From: an uncultured Alphaproteobacteria bacterium
GTDB taxonomy: Bacteria; Pseudomonadota; Alphaproteobacteria; Micavibrionales; CSBR16-224
Reading direction: 5' to 3'
DNA length: 64,000 nt
Assembly (NCBI GenBank): GCA_950054485.1
Contig: CATLPD010000001.1
Coordinates: 310,001 to 374,000, forward strand
The notes below the pieces were generated by a model. That model did no database searches and was not told the DNA's origin. It worked only from the letters and a program-made list of their open reading frames with translations. A program made the position numbers and the translations under genes. This document shows positions 25,975 through 35,508 of this stretch, in pieces. How positions within the stretch are numbered: position 1 is the stretch's first letter; every line of letters begins with the position of its first letter.

Positions 25975-26343
25975 ATGCAAAAAACACTTTTCGAGCGTAT
26001 CGGCGGCCAAAGCGCCGTCGAAGCGACTGTCACCAAACTGTATGAAAAGCTTTTGAACGACCCGGCGTTGGCGCCGTTTTTTTCAGACGCCAATATGGCG
26101 GAACTGCATCGCAGCCAATCCGCTTTTGTCACGATGGCCTTTGGCGGCCCCCATCATTATAAATCACTCGATCTGCGCGCAGTGCATTTGGACGCACGCC
26201 TGAACGGTCTGGGTCATGCGCATTTTGATGCCACATTGGCACATTTGCAGAATGCCATGCGCGAATTGGATGTACCCGAGGACATGATCCTTGAAGCCAG
26301 TGAAATTGTTGAAAGCACACGCCGGGACGTATTAAATCTGTAG
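25975..26343 (+). CDS. Group I truncated haemoglobin
   Basis: 122 residues, the normal size for 2-on-2 globins. The opening LFERIGGQSAVEATVTKLYEKLL has the conserved Gly pair and B10 Tyr. PLAPFF-like APFFSDANM, HRSQSAFVTMAFGGP and the proximal His in LRAVHLDARLNGLGHAHFDA follow. Likely roles are NO or oxygen chemistry in the cytoplasm. No ribosome site is evident, but TATAGG lies close to the ATG, so it may be leaderless. A prephenate dehydratase gene follows after eight bases. Confidence 0.9.
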   Translation: MQKTLFERIGGQSAVEATVTKLYEKLLNDPALAPFFSDANMAELHRSQSAFVTMAFGGPHHYKSLDLRAVHLDARLNGLGHAHFDATLAHLQNAMRELDVPEDMILEASEIVESTRRDVLNL

Positions 26344-26351
26344 GAAACTTC

Positions 26352-27194
26352 ATGACAAAAAAAATATCATATCAGGGACAACCCGGCGCCTATTCCGATC
26401 TGGCCTGCGGGCAGGCCTGCCCGAATTTTGAACCCTTGCCGTGCCCGACTTTTCAGGATGCGATCAATGCCACGCGCGATGCCAATGCTGATCTGGCAAT
26501 GATCCCGATTGATAATTCGCTGGCGGGCCGTGTTGCCGATATTCACCGTCTGCTGCCCGAAAGCGGCCTTTATATTATCGGTGAACATTATCTGCCGATC
26601 CATCATTGTCTGATGTCCGTATCATCCGCGGATATTCAATCTATTACCGAAGTTTACAGCCATGTTCATGCCTTGCCGCAATGTGAAAAGCTGATTAAAG
26701 AGCTCGGCCTGAAACCGATTGTCTACGGCGATACGGCCCTGTCGGCAAAGTTTGTCGCAGAGAAAGACGAGCCGCACCGCGCCGCCATTGCATCGCCTGT
26801 GGCCGCTGAAATTTACGGGCTTAAGGTTTTGCGCGAAAACGTCGAAGATCTGGAGAATAACACAACACGCTTTGTGATCCTGAGCCGTGAAGCCGATATC
26901 CCGAAATATGATCCGTCCAAATCCTATGTGACATCGATGATTTTCCGTCTGCGCAGTTTGCCTGCGGTTTTATACAAATGCCTGGGTGGCTTTGCCACAA
27001 ACGGTATTAACCTGACCAAGCTGGAAAGCTATATGGTCGAAGGGCAGTTCGACAAGGTTGAATTTTATTGCGATGTCGAGGCCCATATTGATGATCCGCG
27101 TATGGGATACGCCCTTGAGGAATTATCATTTTATACCGACGATATCCGCAATCTTGGCACCTATCCGGCCAACGCCTTCCGTCTGGCGGGCTGA
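26352..27194 (+). CDS. pheA: Prephenate dehydratase
   Basis: A 280-residue monofunctional enzyme making phenylpyruvate for phenylalanine. The catalytic domain covers residues 1-180 with QGQPGAYSDLAC, MIPIDNSLAGRV and the TTRF active-site motif in NNTTRFVIL. The ACT regulatory domain (about 195-275) has NLTKLESYMVEG, the usual site of feedback by phenylalanine. No chorismate mutase domain is fused. It has a short gap after the globin gene. Secure call. Confidence 0.95.
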   Translation: MTKKISYQGQPGAYSDLACGQACPNFEPLPCPTFQDAINATRDANADLAMIPIDNSLAGRVADIHRLLPESGLYIIGEHYLPIHHCLMSVSSADIQSITEVYSHVHALPQCEKLIKELGLKPIVYGDTALSAKFVAEKDEPHRAAIASPVAAEIYGLKVLRENVEDLENNTTRFVILSREADIPKYDPSKSYVTSMIFRLRSLPAVLYKCLGGFATNGINLTKLESYMVEGQFDKVEFYCDVEAHIDDPRMGYALEELSFYTDDIRNLGTYPANAFRLAG

Positions 27195-27265
27195 AATTAA
27201 GCGCTGGATATAGGAAAAGTCCTATGTTAGCCTTAAGGCAGAGAAATTTACAAAGGATCAAACCC

Positions 27266-27460
27266 ATGGCAACACATGCAGAACTGGCCGCAAAACTTCT
27301 ACGCGACGCCGCAAATTTTTTCAGAAATGTCGGCGAACAAAACCCGCCGCTAAAAGACCAGATGTCGGATAATGCCGATGTTTATGATCAAGTCGCAGCT
27401 CTGGTTGAAACAAACCCGACGGGCGAACTTGAAATGCAGGACGCCCCCGAAGAAAAATAA
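27266..27460 (+). CDS. Small conserved alphaproteobacterial protein
   Basis: 64 residues from the ATG at 27266, preceded by AAAGGATC; the ORF track adds 14 spurious residues. It is a soluble helical protein (ATHAELAAKLLRDAANFFRNVGEQN) with an acidic end. I recall similar short hypotheticals in Rhodospirillales, but this was not checked. Function unknown. It sits between pheA and ftsK and is probably its own unit. Confidence 0.65.
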   Translation: MATHAELAAKLLRDAANFFRNVGEQNPPLKDQMSDNADVYDQVAALVETNPTGELEMQDAPEEK

Positions 27461-27559
27461 ACAAAATCTGGCGCGCAGGCTTTATTTCTGCTAGACTATA
27501 TCTGTTCAAACGTCGCATTTCCGCGGCACCTATCTGATATTCAGGGATACCATAGCGTC

Positions 27560-29947
27560 ATGAGCCAAAACGCCCGTTCTGCGTCGTCCAGACGTAATTC
27601 AAAAAAGAAACAACCGTTATTTCCACCTGCCGTACACCAATTTCTGGCACGCCGCCTGACCGATGGCATCGGCGCCTTGCATATTCTGGTTGGCGGCTTT
27701 ATTTTACTGGCACTGGGCAGTTATAACCCGTCCGACATTTCCATGAATGCAATCGGTAGCGCGCCTGAAACGCAGAACCTGATGGGCGATACGGGGGCTT
27801 TTACCGCTGACCTTTTACTGCAAAGCTTTGGTTTTGCCGCACTTTTTATTCCCGTTTTAATCGGATTCTGGGGACTTCGCATTTTACGCCGCACACCCCA
27901 AACGCGCCTTGCCGTTCGTCTAACGGGGATGTTACTGGGTGTTTTATTTCTATCGATTGCCCTCGCGTTTTTTAACACGCCGTCTGTCTGGCAGGCGACC
28001 GCGCATATCGCGGGCAGTGCCGGCGTTTTACTGTTCAACAAACTGACCAGCCTGATACACGGCATCATACCCGATTACGCAGCCCTCAGCATATTTCTGA
28101 CGACATTCCTGTTCGCAATTACAGCGCTGATGGCAGGTTTCGGCCTGAATATCGGCGAATGGAAAACCGTTAAGGCCAATACAGCAAACGCCCTTCAGGC
28201 GACATCCTATTTTATCAAATCGAATTTCTATCGCCTGATGCGCTGGCACGAACATTATGAAGCGCTGGAAGATGCGCATGACGACGAAGATGCCGCACCG
28301 CGCCGTAAGGCCCCCGTGATATCAACACCAAGCCCGGCAAAACAAACCGTTGCCAAAATGAAAATCGAGGCGCCCAAGAAAACCGCCAGTGGCAAGCGCG
28401 AAGCGGTTGAAAAACAGCCGAAATTGCGCCTGTCTGATGATACGGATTGGGAATTGCCCCCGATCAGCCTGCTACAAGAAGTTCCCGCCGAAGAACGCCA
28501 GAACATTGACGAAAAAGCCCTGCAACAAAATGCGGAGCTGCTGGCCAGCGTCCTGAATGACTTTAATATCGAAGGCGAGATCATCAAGGTCAACCCCGGC
28601 CCGATCGTGACATTGTATGAATTCGAGCCCGCCCCCGGCACCAAATCATCCCGCATCATTAATCTGGCCGATGATATTGCACGGTCCATGTCGGCAACAT
28701 CTGTACGTGTGGCGGTTATCCCGGGTAAAAATGCGCTGGGTATTGAAATGCCGAACCTGACGCGCGAGACGATTTATATGCGCGAAATGCTGGATTCCCG
28801 TGCCTATGAAATGACATCTGCGAAACTGCCGTTGATCCTGGGTAAAGATATCGGGGGCGAACCTGTGATTGCGGATCTGGCGCGTATGCCGCACCTGTTG
28901 GTTGCGGGTACGACGGGTTCAGGTAAATCGGTTTCGATCAATACGATGTTATTATCATTGTTATATCGTTATTCGCCCGAACAATGCCGCCTTATCATGA
29001 TTGACCCCAAAATGCTGGAATTGTCAGTCTATGATGATATTCCACATCTGTTAACGCCTGTTGTAACCGAACCGCACAAGGCGATTACAGCGTTGAAATG
29101 GGCGGTACATGAAATGGAAGACCGCTATCGTGCGATGTCCAAACTGGGTGTACGTAACATTGACGGCTATAACAAACGCATCCGCGAGGCCCAGAAAACC
29201 GGCGAGATCATTATGCACAAGGTGCAAACAGGATTTGATCCTGAAACGGGCAAACCGATGTTTGAAGAACAGCCGATCAACCTGATCGAGCTGCCGTTTA
29301 TTGTTATGATCGTTGATGAATTTGCCGATCTGATGCTGGTGGCGGGGAAAGAAGTTGAAAACGCAATTCAGCGTCTGGCACAAATGGCGCGTGCGGCCGG
29401 AATTCATTTGATTTTGGCAACCCAGCGCCCGTCGGTGGATGTGATTACAGGTGTGATCAAGGCAAACTTTCCAACCCGCATTTCGTTCTCGGTGACATCG
29501 AAAATCGACTCCCGCACCATTTTAGGTGACGGCGGTGCCGAACAGCTCTTGGGTATGGGGGATATGCTGTATATGGCATCCGGTGGCAAGATCAAACGTG
29601 TCCACGGCCCATTTGTAGATGACGACGAGGTTGAACAGGTTGTATCTTTCCTGCAGGATCAGGGCGAACCCGAATATATCGACAGTGTTACACACGATAA
29701 CGACGGCGGATTTGATTCCATCAGCGGGATTTCCAGCGGCGATCGTGACGGATACGACGAATTATATGACGAAGCCGTTCAGATTGTGATCACTGAAAAA
29801 AAGGCCTCGACCAGTTATATCCAGCGCCGTCTGCAAATCGGTTATAACCGCGCCGCGCGTATCATCGAACAGATGGAGGCTGACGGCTTGATCAGCGCCG
29901 CCAACCACGTCGGTAAACGCGACATCTTGCTGGAGACGGTGGAATAG
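27560..29947 (+). CDS. ftsK: DNA translocase FtsK
   Basis: A 795-residue septal DNA pump that clears the chromosome termini during division. The N-terminus has about four membrane helices (residues 28-190), a short basic/acidic linker (about 225-300), then the alpha/beta motor. Walker A is VAGTTGSGKSVSINTM and the Walker B region is FIVMIVDEFADLM. A C-terminal winged-helix gamma domain (about 730-795, TSYIQRRLQIGYNRAARIIE) reads KOPS sites. The linker is much shorter than in E. coli FtsK, as usual in alphaproteobacteria. Confidence 0.96.
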   Translation: MSQNARSASSRRNSKKKQPLFPPAVHQFLARRLTDGIGALHILVGGFILLALGSYNPSDISMNAIGSAPETQNLMGDTGAFTADLLLQSFGFAALFIPVLIGFWGLRILRRTPQTRLAVRLTGMLLGVLFLSIALAFFNTPSVWQATAHIAGSAGVLLFNKLTSLIHGIIPDYAALSIFLTTFLFAITALMAGFGLNIGEWKTVKANTANALQATSYFIKSNFYRLMRWHEHYEALEDAHDDEDAAPRRKAPVISTPSPAKQTVAKMKIEAPKKTASGKREAVEKQPKLRLSDDTDWELPPISLLQEVPAEERQNIDEKALQQNAELLASVLNDFNIEGEIIKVNPGPIVTLYEFEPAPGTKSSRIINLADDIARSMSATSVRVAVIPGKNALGIEMPNLTRETIYMREMLDSRAYEMTSAKLPLILGKDIGGEPVIADLARMPHLLVAGTTGSGKSVSINTMLLSLLYRYSPEQCRLIMIDPKMLELSVYDDIPHLLTPVVTEPHKAITALKWAVHEMEDRYRAMSKLGVRNIDGYNKRIREAQKTGEIIMHKVQTGFDPETGKPMFEEQPINLIELPFIVMIVDEFADLMLVAGKEVENAIQRLAQMARAAGIHLILATQRPSVDVITGVIKANFPTRISFSVTSKIDSRTILGDGGAEQLLGMGDMLYMASGGKIKRVHGPFVDDDEVEQVVSFLQDQGEPEYIDSVTHDNDGGFDSISGISSGDRDGYDELYDEAVQIVITEKKASTSYIQRRLQIGYNRAARIIEQMEADGLISAANHVGKRDILLETVE

Positions 29948-29961
29948 TCTAAGCTCTTTGG

Positions 29962-31026
29962 ATGAGAAAAGAACATCTGGGCATCGTTGAAGGCTATTTC
30001 GGCACACCATGGACATGGACAGCGCGGAAAAAAGTTGTCAGCGCCTTATCTGAAAAGGGATATGGGTTTTTTATTTATGCGCCCAAGGCTGACCAACATC
30101 TCCGCAAAAAATGGGATAAACCCTATCCTGCCAAAAAACAGCGCGAATTACAGGGTTTTGTCGGCCATTGCAAAAAACACGGCGTGCAGCCCGGCATCGG
30201 CCTCAGCCCATATGAAGCCTATATGGACTTTAATGAGGATAAGAAAAAGGCCTTGAAGGCACGCATCGATATGTTCAATAAAATGGGCATCGAGCGCCTT
30301 GCGATTTTATTTGATGATATGAAAGGTGATTTACCCGATCTTGCCGCCCGTCAGGCCGAAATCATGGATTTTGTGCGCCAGCATTCCACGGCGGAAAATA
30401 TCATGATGTGTCCCAGTTATTATTCGGACGACCCGATCCTGGATAAGGTTTTCGGTGCGCGTTCCGACAATTATCTTGAAGATCTGGGTAAATTGCTGGA
30501 CCCCGCTATTGATATTTTTTGGACGGGTGAAAAAGTCTGCTCGGCATCATATTCCCCGACCCATCTGAAAGTGACGGCAAAAAAGCTAGGGCGTAAACCC
30601 TTTATCTGGGATAATTACCCCGTCAATGATGGCCCGAAAATGTCAAATTTTCTGCACATCAAGGCCTTTAACAATTCCGCCGCCGCTCTGGAGAAATATG
30701 CCAATGGTCATGCCGTTAATCCCGCGTTGCAGCCCATTCTGACCTTGATTCCGGCTCTGACGCTCAGCGATTTCTACGAGGCCGATACAGATACACAAAA
30801 GGCCTTTAAAAGGGCTGTTTCGGATATTGTTGATAATAACGCCCTGTCCAAACTGATTATACGGGACAAGGACATCTTTCAGGATGGCGGACTGTCAAGC
30901 CTGACAAAAGCCGAAAAAGCAAAATTGCGCGCGGAATATGCGGCATTCAATAACCCGGCCGCCCGTGAAATCCTGAAATGGCTGGATGGTAAATACCAGC
31001 AAGGACCCGAGGTTCTCACTCAATAA
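29962..31026 (+). CDS. GH84-type beta-N-acetylglucosaminidase domain protein
   Basis: 354 residues. The N-terminal GIVEGYFGTPWTWTARK and the adjacent Asp pair in LAILFDDMKGD (residues 118-119) are the signature of glycoside hydrolase family 84 (O-GlcNAcase and bacterial NagJ-type enzymes), which use substrate-assisted catalysis. WDNYPVNDGPKM is the further conserved block. There is no signal peptide, so a cytoplasmic enzyme is likely, unlike most bacterial GH84 proteins. It starts 14 bases after ftsK with no clear ribosome site; TAAGCT lies six bases before the ATG. Substrate unproven. Confidence 0.8.
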   Translation: MRKEHLGIVEGYFGTPWTWTARKKVVSALSEKGYGFFIYAPKADQHLRKKWDKPYPAKKQRELQGFVGHCKKHGVQPGIGLSPYEAYMDFNEDKKKALKARIDMFNKMGIERLAILFDDMKGDLPDLAARQAEIMDFVRQHSTAENIMMCPSYYSDDPILDKVFGARSDNYLEDLGKLLDPAIDIFWTGEKVCSASYSPTHLKVTAKKLGRKPFIWDNYPVNDGPKMSNFLHIKAFNNSAAALEKYANGHAVNPALQPILTLIPALTLSDFYEADTDTQKAFKRAVSDIVDNNALSKLIIRDKDIFQDGGLSSLTKAEKAKLRAEYAAFNNPAAREILKWLDGKYQQGPEVLTQ

Positions 31027-31093
31027 ACTTGCCGAATCCCCGATCGCGAATTATCTTGCAGGGGATTGATAACCCTGAAACGTAGAATTGGAC

Positions 31094-31717
31094 ATGAAAC
31101 AAATGAAACGATTTTTAGCCGTACTTGTTATAGGCTTTTCCATGGTTGCCGGTGCTGCTTTTGCCGCTGTCGACCAAAGTGATGTTCAAAAGATTGAGAA
31201 ATATCTGCAGTCTATCCGCACCTTAAAGGCTGATTTCACGCAGACCGCTTATGACGGATCACAAGTGACAGGCACGTTCTTTTTAAACCGACCCGGCCGC
31301 CTGCGTTTCGAATATAACGAGGTTGATGATTTCATCGTCGCGGACGGACAGTTTATTTATTATTACGATTCTGAAATGAAACAGCAGTCCAATACGCAGA
31401 TCAGCAATTCACTGGCCGATTTTCTGCTGCGTCCCGAAATCAAGCTGGGCGGTGATATCAAGGTTGTTGAAACCCGCCGTGTTAACGGACTTTTGGATAC
31501 AACGCTTGTCATGGCAGACGAGCCCAGTGCGGGCAGCCTCACCCTCGGTTTTGTTGATCTGGGCCGTGGGCGATTACAGCTAAAGCGCTGGACAGTCACA
31601 GATTCGCAAAACCTGACGACATCTGTTGTTTTAAAGAACATCAAAACAGGCGAACGGTTCGACAAGAATCTATTTTATTACATCGATCCGGAGCGCCTCC
31701 GTCCCCAGTATAACTAG
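31094..31717 (+). CDS. lolA: Outer-membrane lipoprotein carrier protein
   Basis: A 207-residue periplasmic chaperone that ferries lipoproteins from LolCDE to the outer membrane. A signal peptide (FLAVLVIGFSMVAGAAFA) is followed by IEKYLQSIRTLKADFTQ, GTFFLNRPGRLRFEYN, and a late LKRWTVTDSQNLTTSVVLKNI segment, all typical of LolA. The ATG at 31094 is preferred to the TTG in the track. The neighbouring small lipoprotein genes and the secretin may be among its clients. Confidence 0.92.
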   Translation: MKQMKRFLAVLVIGFSMVAGAAFAAVDQSDVQKIEKYLQSIRTLKADFTQTAYDGSQVTGTFFLNRPGRLRFEYNEVDDFIVADGQFIYYYDSEMKQQSNTQISNSLADFLLRPEIKLGGDIKVVETRRVNGLLDTTLVMADEPSAGSLTLGFVDLGRGRLQLKRWTVTDSQNLTTSVVLKNIKTGERFDKNLFYYIDPERLRPQYN

Positions 31718-31746
31718 AAAAATCGGTTGCTGATATTAACCGTTTC

Positions 31747-31775
31747 TTGACAAAATTATGTCAATATCTTATACT
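31747..31775 (+). promoter_or_regulatory. Near-consensus promoter of the 31810 gene
   Basis: TTGACA-17-TATACT. The -35 and the first half of the spacer form the palindrome TTGACA-AAATTA-TGTCAA, so a dimeric regulator could cover the -35 element. Confidence 0.7.
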
Positions 31776-31809
31776 ATATAAGAACGTCAAATAAGTTTAG
31801 GGCACTGAA

Positions 31810-33294
31810 ATGACAGAAGATAAAAATCCAGATCAGAATCTTGTAGACCAACCGGAACAAACACAAAACCCGTCCAAAGATGATGCGGTTAAAACGGATG
31901 TTTCCGAGGATTCCCACAAAAAGAAAAAATGGGAAGATGAAGAGGTGCTTGAAACATCTGCCGATCCGTCTGACGAGCCTGTTGAGCTGACCAGTGGAAT
32001 TTATCACCAGATGCTGAGATTACTGCAGGAAATGGAAGAAGAGAAAAAGAAAAATGAAGAAGAACAAAATAAGAAAAGACTGGCCGACTGGCAAAAACAA
32101 TTAGAAGATATGCAAAAAGAGGCCGAAGAACGTGCGCAAGGATTGTCTTCGGCGCAACAGCAGATTCTGGGTTTTGTTCGGGGCCGCCGCGGTGAAGACG
32201 TTTTTCAAGGCGGTGAAAATGCTTATAAAGTGACTCTGTTTGAAGAATTGAACCAGTCGGGCTTTTTTGAGCGCCTTAAAAGCGGCGGTCGTGAAATTGA
32301 AATCGACGATAAAACTGGCGCGATGAAAATTCATTATGCCGATGGCGGGCATATGAAAATCTGCCAAAACGAACAGGGTAAACTTACCATCAGCCTGCAC
32401 GGCACAAAAATGGATGATCAAAAGGCACACGACAATGTCTTTATGCAACGCATGTGCGGTTCAGGCTCCTTGACGATTAAAGGCCCAAAGAAAGGGGCGC
32501 GCCTTCTGTGGAAAGCTGCGCAGGAACAAGGTTTGGTAACGAACGATCATACAAAAGGCGCCTTTAAACCTTCAAATGGTGATGTTGCTTGGGCCAATAG
32601 CCTTAAAAAGCAACGCAACGACATAAGCGAGCAACAGCAAAAAATGGCAGATGATGGTATGCTGGATCTGGCATCCATGTCACAGCAAAAATTTCAAGGC
32701 GTTCAAATCGATGCGATGCAGGGTAAAATTCCACACGAGGAATTTATGCAAACAGTGCACTCATTCGGACGCCTGCAAAACTTGATTGGCTATGACTTGG
32801 ACCACGATGGTCAGGTGAAATATATGGGCACCGATTTGTCCGAAGATGACATCAAGGAAATTAGGGAAGATCTGGAGCACGATTTTTCGCCTGAAATGAT
32901 GGAAAACATCATTGATGATCTGAACCAAGATCAAAAAGAGCTTAAGTCTCTATTGATGCCGGCCACCCTTGAACAACAAGAATTGCAACTCAACGCAATG
33001 GAGAAATCCAAAAAAGGCTGGCGCGGCGTCGTGATGAAGGTTCTGGCAAACAAAGAGGCGAAAGAAAATTTCGAACAGCAAAAAGAAGGTTTGCGTGCTG
33101 CAATCGAAGACAGCCGCAGCCGCTTTATGCGCAAAAGCCATGATTTGGATCAAGATCAGTCCCCATCAAATTCTGCTGACAAGCTAAAAGATATGGGCAG
33201 CGCTTTCGGAGCAACACCTGCGGAACAAGAGAAGCCGGCGGCCAGAAAACTGCCCGCATTTATTGGTCATTCCGCAAAGCCAAATAAACCATAA
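31810..33294 (+). CDS. Large hydrophilic protein of unknown function
   Basis: A 494-residue soluble protein without signal peptide. Residues about 1-60 are acidic and disordered-looking, and about 60-125 form a charged coiled coil (MEEEKKKNEEEQNKKRL). A compact central region (about 125-265) contains GSLTIKGPKKGARLLWKA, reminiscent of the nucleic-acid-linked LPD7-type fold of relaxase-associated proteins, but this is a weak resemblance. The C-terminal half is helical and charged, ending in a Pro/Ala-rich tail. It is a single gene with a strong promoter. Lineage-specific function likely. Confidence 0.55.
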   Translation: MTEDKNPDQNLVDQPEQTQNPSKDDAVKTDVSEDSHKKKKWEDEEVLETSADPSDEPVELTSGIYHQMLRLLQEMEEEKKKNEEEQNKKRLADWQKQLEDMQKEAEERAQGLSSAQQQILGFVRGRRGEDVFQGGENAYKVTLFEELNQSGFFERLKSGGREIEIDDKTGAMKIHYADGGHMKICQNEQGKLTISLHGTKMDDQKAHDNVFMQRMCGSGSLTIKGPKKGARLLWKAAQEQGLVTNDHTKGAFKPSNGDVAWANSLKKQRNDISEQQQKMADDGMLDLASMSQQKFQGVQIDAMQGKIPHEEFMQTVHSFGRLQNLIGYDLDHDGQVKYMGTDLSEDDIKEIREDLEHDFSPEMMENIIDDLNQDQKELKSLLMPATLEQQELQLNAMEKSKKGWRGVVMKVLANKEAKENFEQQKEGLRAAIEDSRSRFMRKSHDLDQDQSPSNSADKLKDMGSAFGATPAEQEKPAARKLPAFIGHSAKPNKP

Positions 33295-33333
33295 TCCGTT
33301 GACTTTCAAACATATACGGCATAGGGTGCGGGC

Positions 33334-34044
33334 ATGAACCAAATGCCCGTACAGAATGTCATTTGCCGCATTAAATCGCGCGAAATTTTCACTGACCGCA
33401 TTTTTGCCTTAAGGGTTAAGGCGAAAGACGGGTGCATTTTTGACCATGCGCCAGGCCAATATGCCATTATATCGTTGCCATCTGACGACAGCCATGATCC
33501 GCGCCCCTATTCAATCGCCAGCATGCCCGACACGAACGAGTTGGTCTTTCACATTAAAGATGTCGGCCGGGGCCTCAGCCACGCCCTGATGAATGCGCCC
33601 GAAGGAACCGAAGTGGCGCTGGAATATCCCCTTGGCAGTGCTGTATACCGCCCAAAAAAGAGCCCCATCATAGCAATCGGCGGCGGTCTGGGACTGGCCC
33701 CGATATTGCCTATTATTCGCACGGCACTGAAAGATGATCCGTCACACGATGTTTTTCTTTATCACGGGGCTGCGAAAGAATCAGATCTGTATCTGGATGA
33801 AAAACTAAAATCAATGTGCAAAACCTATCCCCATCTTGAATATAAAGGTGTTATAGAGGATATTGACGGAACCGTTGGCGCTATAGCCGCCGCGGCGCAT
33901 GATGATCTATCAAATTTCAACGCCTATCTATCCGGTGCGCCCGCCATGGTTATTGCCTGTTTCAAAGCACTGGAAGAAAAAGGCCTTGATATCAAAAATA
34001 CCATCAGCGATGCCCTATCGGGCGAGATTAAGGATTTTGTTTAA
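33334..34044 (+). CDS. FAD-dependent ferredoxin/flavin reductase family oxidoreductase
   Basis: A 236-residue member of the ferredoxin-NADP reductase superfamily, Fre/AscD-like branch. The FAD-binding barrel has the RPYSIAS motif, and the NAD(P)-binding half has AIGGGLGLAPILPIIRTAL. It lacks a fused iron-sulfur domain. It probably reduces free flavin or a partner protein with NAD(P)H. A TAGGGT hexamer lies six bases before the ATG and a TTGACT 17 bases further up, so transcription may start at the ATG. It is followed by recR at a 26-base gap. Confidence 0.82.
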   Translation: MNQMPVQNVICRIKSREIFTDRIFALRVKAKDGCIFDHAPGQYAIISLPSDDSHDPRPYSIASMPDTNELVFHIKDVGRGLSHALMNAPEGTEVALEYPLGSAVYRPKKSPIIAIGGGLGLAPILPIIRTALKDDPSHDVFLYHGAAKESDLYLDEKLKSMCKTYPHLEYKGVIEDIDGTVGAIAAAAHDDLSNFNAYLSGAPAMVIACFKALEEKGLDIKNTISDALSGEIKDFV

Positions 34045-34070
34045 GTCGCAAACAGGCTATATTAAAGGCC

Positions 34071-34664
34071 ATGTTAGGACCCGATTTCGAAAATATCGTC
34101 AGATTACTTTCCCGCATGCCGGGGATCGGCAGCCGTTCGGCCCGCCGCATTGTCCTGCACATGCTGGATAATAAAGACAATATGATGCTGCCGCTGGCAG
34201 AATCCCTGCAAAAAGCCGCCATTGACATTCAAAACTGTCAGGATTGCCATACACTTGATACATCATCCCCCTGCCATATCTGCGCCGCAATGACGCGTGA
34301 CCGCAGTCTTTTATGTATCGTTGAAAACGTCGCTGATCTGTGGGCCCTTGAACGTACAGGTAGCTATAAGGGTTTATATCACGTTCTGGGCGGTACATTA
34401 TCAGCCCTTGACGGGGTCAGCCCCGATGATTTGCACATTCCGCATCTGATAACCCGTCTGGATGAATTACAGACGCAGGAATTGATTATCGCCCTAAACG
34501 CCACAGTCGAGGGGCAAACAACAGCCCATTACATCACAGACTGCGTCAAGGGCCGCGATATTAAAATCACGCGTCTGGCGCGTGGTGTGCCTATCGGCAG
34601 TGCCCTTGATTATCTGGATGACAATACACTTGTCACCGCCCTTGATTCCCGTTCCGCAATGTAA
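34071..34664 (+). CDS. recR: Recombination protein RecR
   Basis: A 197-residue RecFOR-pathway protein. A helix-hairpin-helix (LLSRMPGIGSRSARRIVLHML) opens the protein. A four-cysteine zinc finger follows (CQDCHTLDTSSPCHIC), then a Toprim domain beginning LLCIVENVADLWALE and including YHVLGGTLSALDGVSP. With RecO it loads RecA at single-strand gaps. In many bacteria recR lies behind dnaX and the YbaB gene; neither is here. Confidence 0.95.
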   Translation: MLGPDFENIVRLLSRMPGIGSRSARRIVLHMLDNKDNMMLPLAESLQKAAIDIQNCQDCHTLDTSSPCHICAAMTRDRSLLCIVENVADLWALERTGSYKGLYHVLGGTLSALDGVSPDDLHIPHLITRLDELQTQELIIALNATVEGQTTAHYITDCVKGRDIKITRLARGVPIGSALDYLDDNTLVTALDSRSAM

Positions 34665-34673
34665 GGAGAAACC

Positions 34674-35504
34674 ATGCAGGACCTACAAAAGAAAATCGAA
34701 CAGATCTGGGACAACCGCGATAACTTGAACGATCTGGATGTTTTTGAGGATGCCAAAACCCATGTGAACGAAGTTCTAAGCCTTTTGGATAGTGGAAAAT
34801 TACGGGTGGCCGAGCCCAAAAATAGTGGCTGGCACGTCAATGAATGGGCGAAAAAAGCAGCCCTGATGTCCTTTCGTCTGAATGATAATGAAATTATTCC
34901 GCATGGCCCCGGGGCCAAAGGCGTCTGGTATGACAAGGTTCCGTCAAAATTTGACGGCTGGGATCGTGAAGATTTTAAAAAGGCGGCCATACGCGCCATC
35001 CCGCCGGCGGCAGCGCGTAAAGGATCATACATCGGTAAAAACGTCATTCTGATGCCCTCGATGGTCAATATCGGCGCATATGTCGATGACGGCACAATGG
35101 TCGATACATGGGCTACAATCGGCAGCTGTGCCCAGATTGGCAAGAACTGTCACATATCCGGCGGCGCCGGCATCGGCGGCGTTATGGAGCCCCTTCAGGC
35201 CGCACCCGTCATTATCGAAGACAATTGTTTTATCGGCGCGCGTAGTGAAGTCGCCGAAGGCGTAATCGTACGCGAAGGATCAGTTTTATCAATGGGCGTT
35301 TTTATCGGTGCATCAACCCGTATTATTGACCGCGAAACAGGTGACGTCCTGTATGGCGAGGTACCGCCCTATTCCGTTATCGTCCCCGGCAGCATGCCTG
35401 GCAAATCAGGTGGGCCGAACCTTTATTGCGCAGTCATCGTCAAAAAAGTTGATGAAAAAACGCGTTCCAAAACAGGCATCAACGAATTACTGCGCGGAGT
35501 ATAA
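34674..35504 (+). CDS. dapD: 2,3,4,5-tetrahydropyridine-2,6-dicarboxylate N-succinyltransferase
   Basis: A 276-residue left-handed beta-helix acyltransferase of the succinylase branch of lysine and diaminopimelate synthesis. The N-terminal helical domain contains the substrate-site segment [18 protein letters not shown]. The hexapeptide repeats run from about residue 120 to 250 ([21 protein letters not shown]). AAGGAGA precedes the ATG, ten bases after recR. dapE follows within five bases, so the pair forms a short lysine/peptidoglycan-precursor operon. Confidence 0.96.
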   Translation: MQDLQKKIEQIWDNRDNLNDLDVFEDAKTHVNEVLSLLDSGKLRVAEPKNSGWHVNEWAKKAALMSFRLNDNEIIPHGPGAKGVWYDKVPSKFDGWDREDFKKAAIRAIPPAAARKGSYIGKNVILMPSMVNIGAYVDDGTMVDTWATIGSCAQIGKNCHISGGAGIGGVMEPLQAAPVIIEDNCFIGARSEVAEGVIVREGSVLSMGVFIGASTRIIDRETGDVLYGEVPPYSVIVPGSMPGKSGGPNLYCAVIVKKVDEKTRSKTGINELLRGV

Positions 35505-35508
35505 CCCC

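Noticed and set aside
35308-35508. Upstream part of the dapE ORF
   Set aside because: It lies inside dapD and encodes no family sequence.
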